DNA of 64,000 nt from Telmatactis stephensoni (Eukaryota > Cnidaria > Anthozoa > Actiniaria > Isophelliidae). The stretch lies in the NCBI GenBank assembly GCA_029948255.1, contig JALIZF010001768.1, positions 372,001 through 436,000 on the forward strand. The letters are read 5' to 3'. Numbering within the stretch: position 1 is the stretch's first letter; each line of letters begins with the position of its first letter. This document shows, piece by piece, positions 62,976-64,000 of this stretch. The translations under genes were made by a program, and so were the position numbers. Under the pieces are notes generated by a model. That model did no database searches, was not told where the DNA came from, and worked only from the letters and a program-made list of their open reading frames with translations.

Positions 62976-64000
62976 CTGAAATAAATAAATTAATTATTAA
63001 GAATCAATTAATTTGGGGTAGCTCATCGCCCTTCCTTGAAGCCAAGAGCTGAATTACGAAGGCGCAGCTCAACGTGATCGAATCGAAGGTATACAAGGGC
63101 GCTTTCATTACGAGACAGTTGCACATTTACATACAAATTTACATACATGCATACACACACACGCAGCAGCCACCATACGACCCATGTCTGATCACGGAGC
63201 ACAGCTTAAGGCGCTGTTACACTGTGCAATTTTCCCCAGCAACTGGCCAAAAATATTGCAAGTTGCTAGGGAAAATTGCAAAGTGTAACAGTGCCTTTAG
63301 ATCAAAACTAGTTCGTTTTTGTGATAAACAAAATTACATTTAGTTGCGATTTGCTTTTCGAAGATTTAAAGTTCTAGATTTGCATACGCAATGCTTGCTT
63401 GTCGAGCGAAACACTGAAACAACTGTGCTCAGAAACCACTGCCTTTATACATATATCCCTTTTGTATACAATTAAGGGATGTAACCACGATAATTAGAGG
63501 TTAACGTACTAAGCGTTAACTATACTGCACGAGGCGTTAGCCGAGAAAATGAGAAAATTTCGAGTTCATTGTTAGTGAACGAGTGAAGATAAATCTCGAT
63601 AATTCACGAGCACAGAGTGCGTTAACCTTTTTATTATTCAATTTGAATACACTGCAGAAGCAGGCTAAAACTGTCAGTACGACATCTAACATTAAAGTAT
63701 TTTTCTCCAGACTACCGCACCGCACATTTTCATTTGGCGCAATGGACAACTTAATGCGCACCAATGGACTTGGTTTCTACACCAAATATGAGGATAAGAT
63801 TGAAGTTTTAAATAGTATTACAAATCGATCAACGTTTTTGAAATAGCGAAAATCAAACATCGTCAAAAACGGTTTTCCTCTAATATCTCGCAAAATTGAT
63901 CAGCTTCAGACAAGCGGTAAACTACATAGAAAAATTCATACAAATGCACATGCAACATTGTTCATAGCACGTGCAAGTGCGTAGCATAAATTTGCATAGA
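62976..64000. other. Upstream of the beta-helix gene, first exon not located
   Basis: The minus strand was searched by eye for an ATG, a hydrophobic leader and a phase-1 donor. A weak candidate begins MLDVVLTVLACFC around 63695 on the minus strand, but its donor (GCA/gtgtat) is poor. The true exon may lie beyond the window. Confidence 0.3.
63209..63296. mobile_element. 88-bp hairpin MITE with TTA duplication
   Basis: AGGCGCTGTTACACTGTGCA mirrors TGCAAAGTGTAACAGTGCCT, with CAATTTTCCC/GGGAAAATTG inside. Flanking TTA occurs at 63206-63208 and 63297-63299. The ends resemble those of the larger palindrome at 35171. Confidence 0.85.

Overview
The window looks like nuclear DNA of a cnidarian, most likely an anthozoan such as a stony coral or sea anemone. 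It is AT-rich. Coding exons are sparse and split by GT-AG introns, receptor genes are intronless, and there are tRNA-headed SINEs and very many short palindromic transposons. No rRNA, organellar, bacterial or CRISPR sequence was seen. The genus is not determinable from what I can see.

Five protein genes have a confident structure: (1) an intronless class A GPCR on the minus strand (677-1759); (2) a three-exon gene for a small secreted four-cysteine protein of unknown function on the plus strand (13725-15533), with a headless inverted copy of its last two exons at 9063-10207; (3) a seven-exon gene on the minus strand (21440-28111) for a receptor-like protein with six CUB domains and one membrane pass; (4) a two-exon SAM-dependent methyltransferase on the minus strand (32015-33563); (5) a second intronless class A GPCR on the plus strand (52605-53729), a paralogue of the first. 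A sixth gene at the right edge (59407-62975, minus) encodes a large beta-helix plus cysteine-rich plus multi-pass membrane protein whose signal-peptide exon I could not locate. Two orphan exon-like segments are also listed (11964-12139 and 16449-16551). I see no functional link among the genes; three of them encode cell-surface receptor-like proteins.

Most of the rest is mobile DNA. 8884-15716 is a large inverted duplication of the small secreted gene with a 1.2 kb foldback element at the inner breakpoint. 3754-4244, 38828-40695, 41843-43234, 56898-57176 and others are palindromic elements. Several MITE families recur and can be recognised by their terminal repeats and target-site duplications: at least six copies of a TAGYC-ended family with 9-bp duplications; three copies of a 220-270 bp family with TATAGCTAATTCAATTAACG ends; a family with internal CCGTAT-type tandem repeats; TA- and TTA-flanked elements; and longer elements that begin with a hairpin of their own terminal repeat followed by a microsatellite (5902, 16156, 34565).

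Many apparent small open reading frames start at TTG, CTG or GTG or run through repeats, and were discarded. Start codons for the two GPCRs and the methyltransferase were moved to the first supported ATG.
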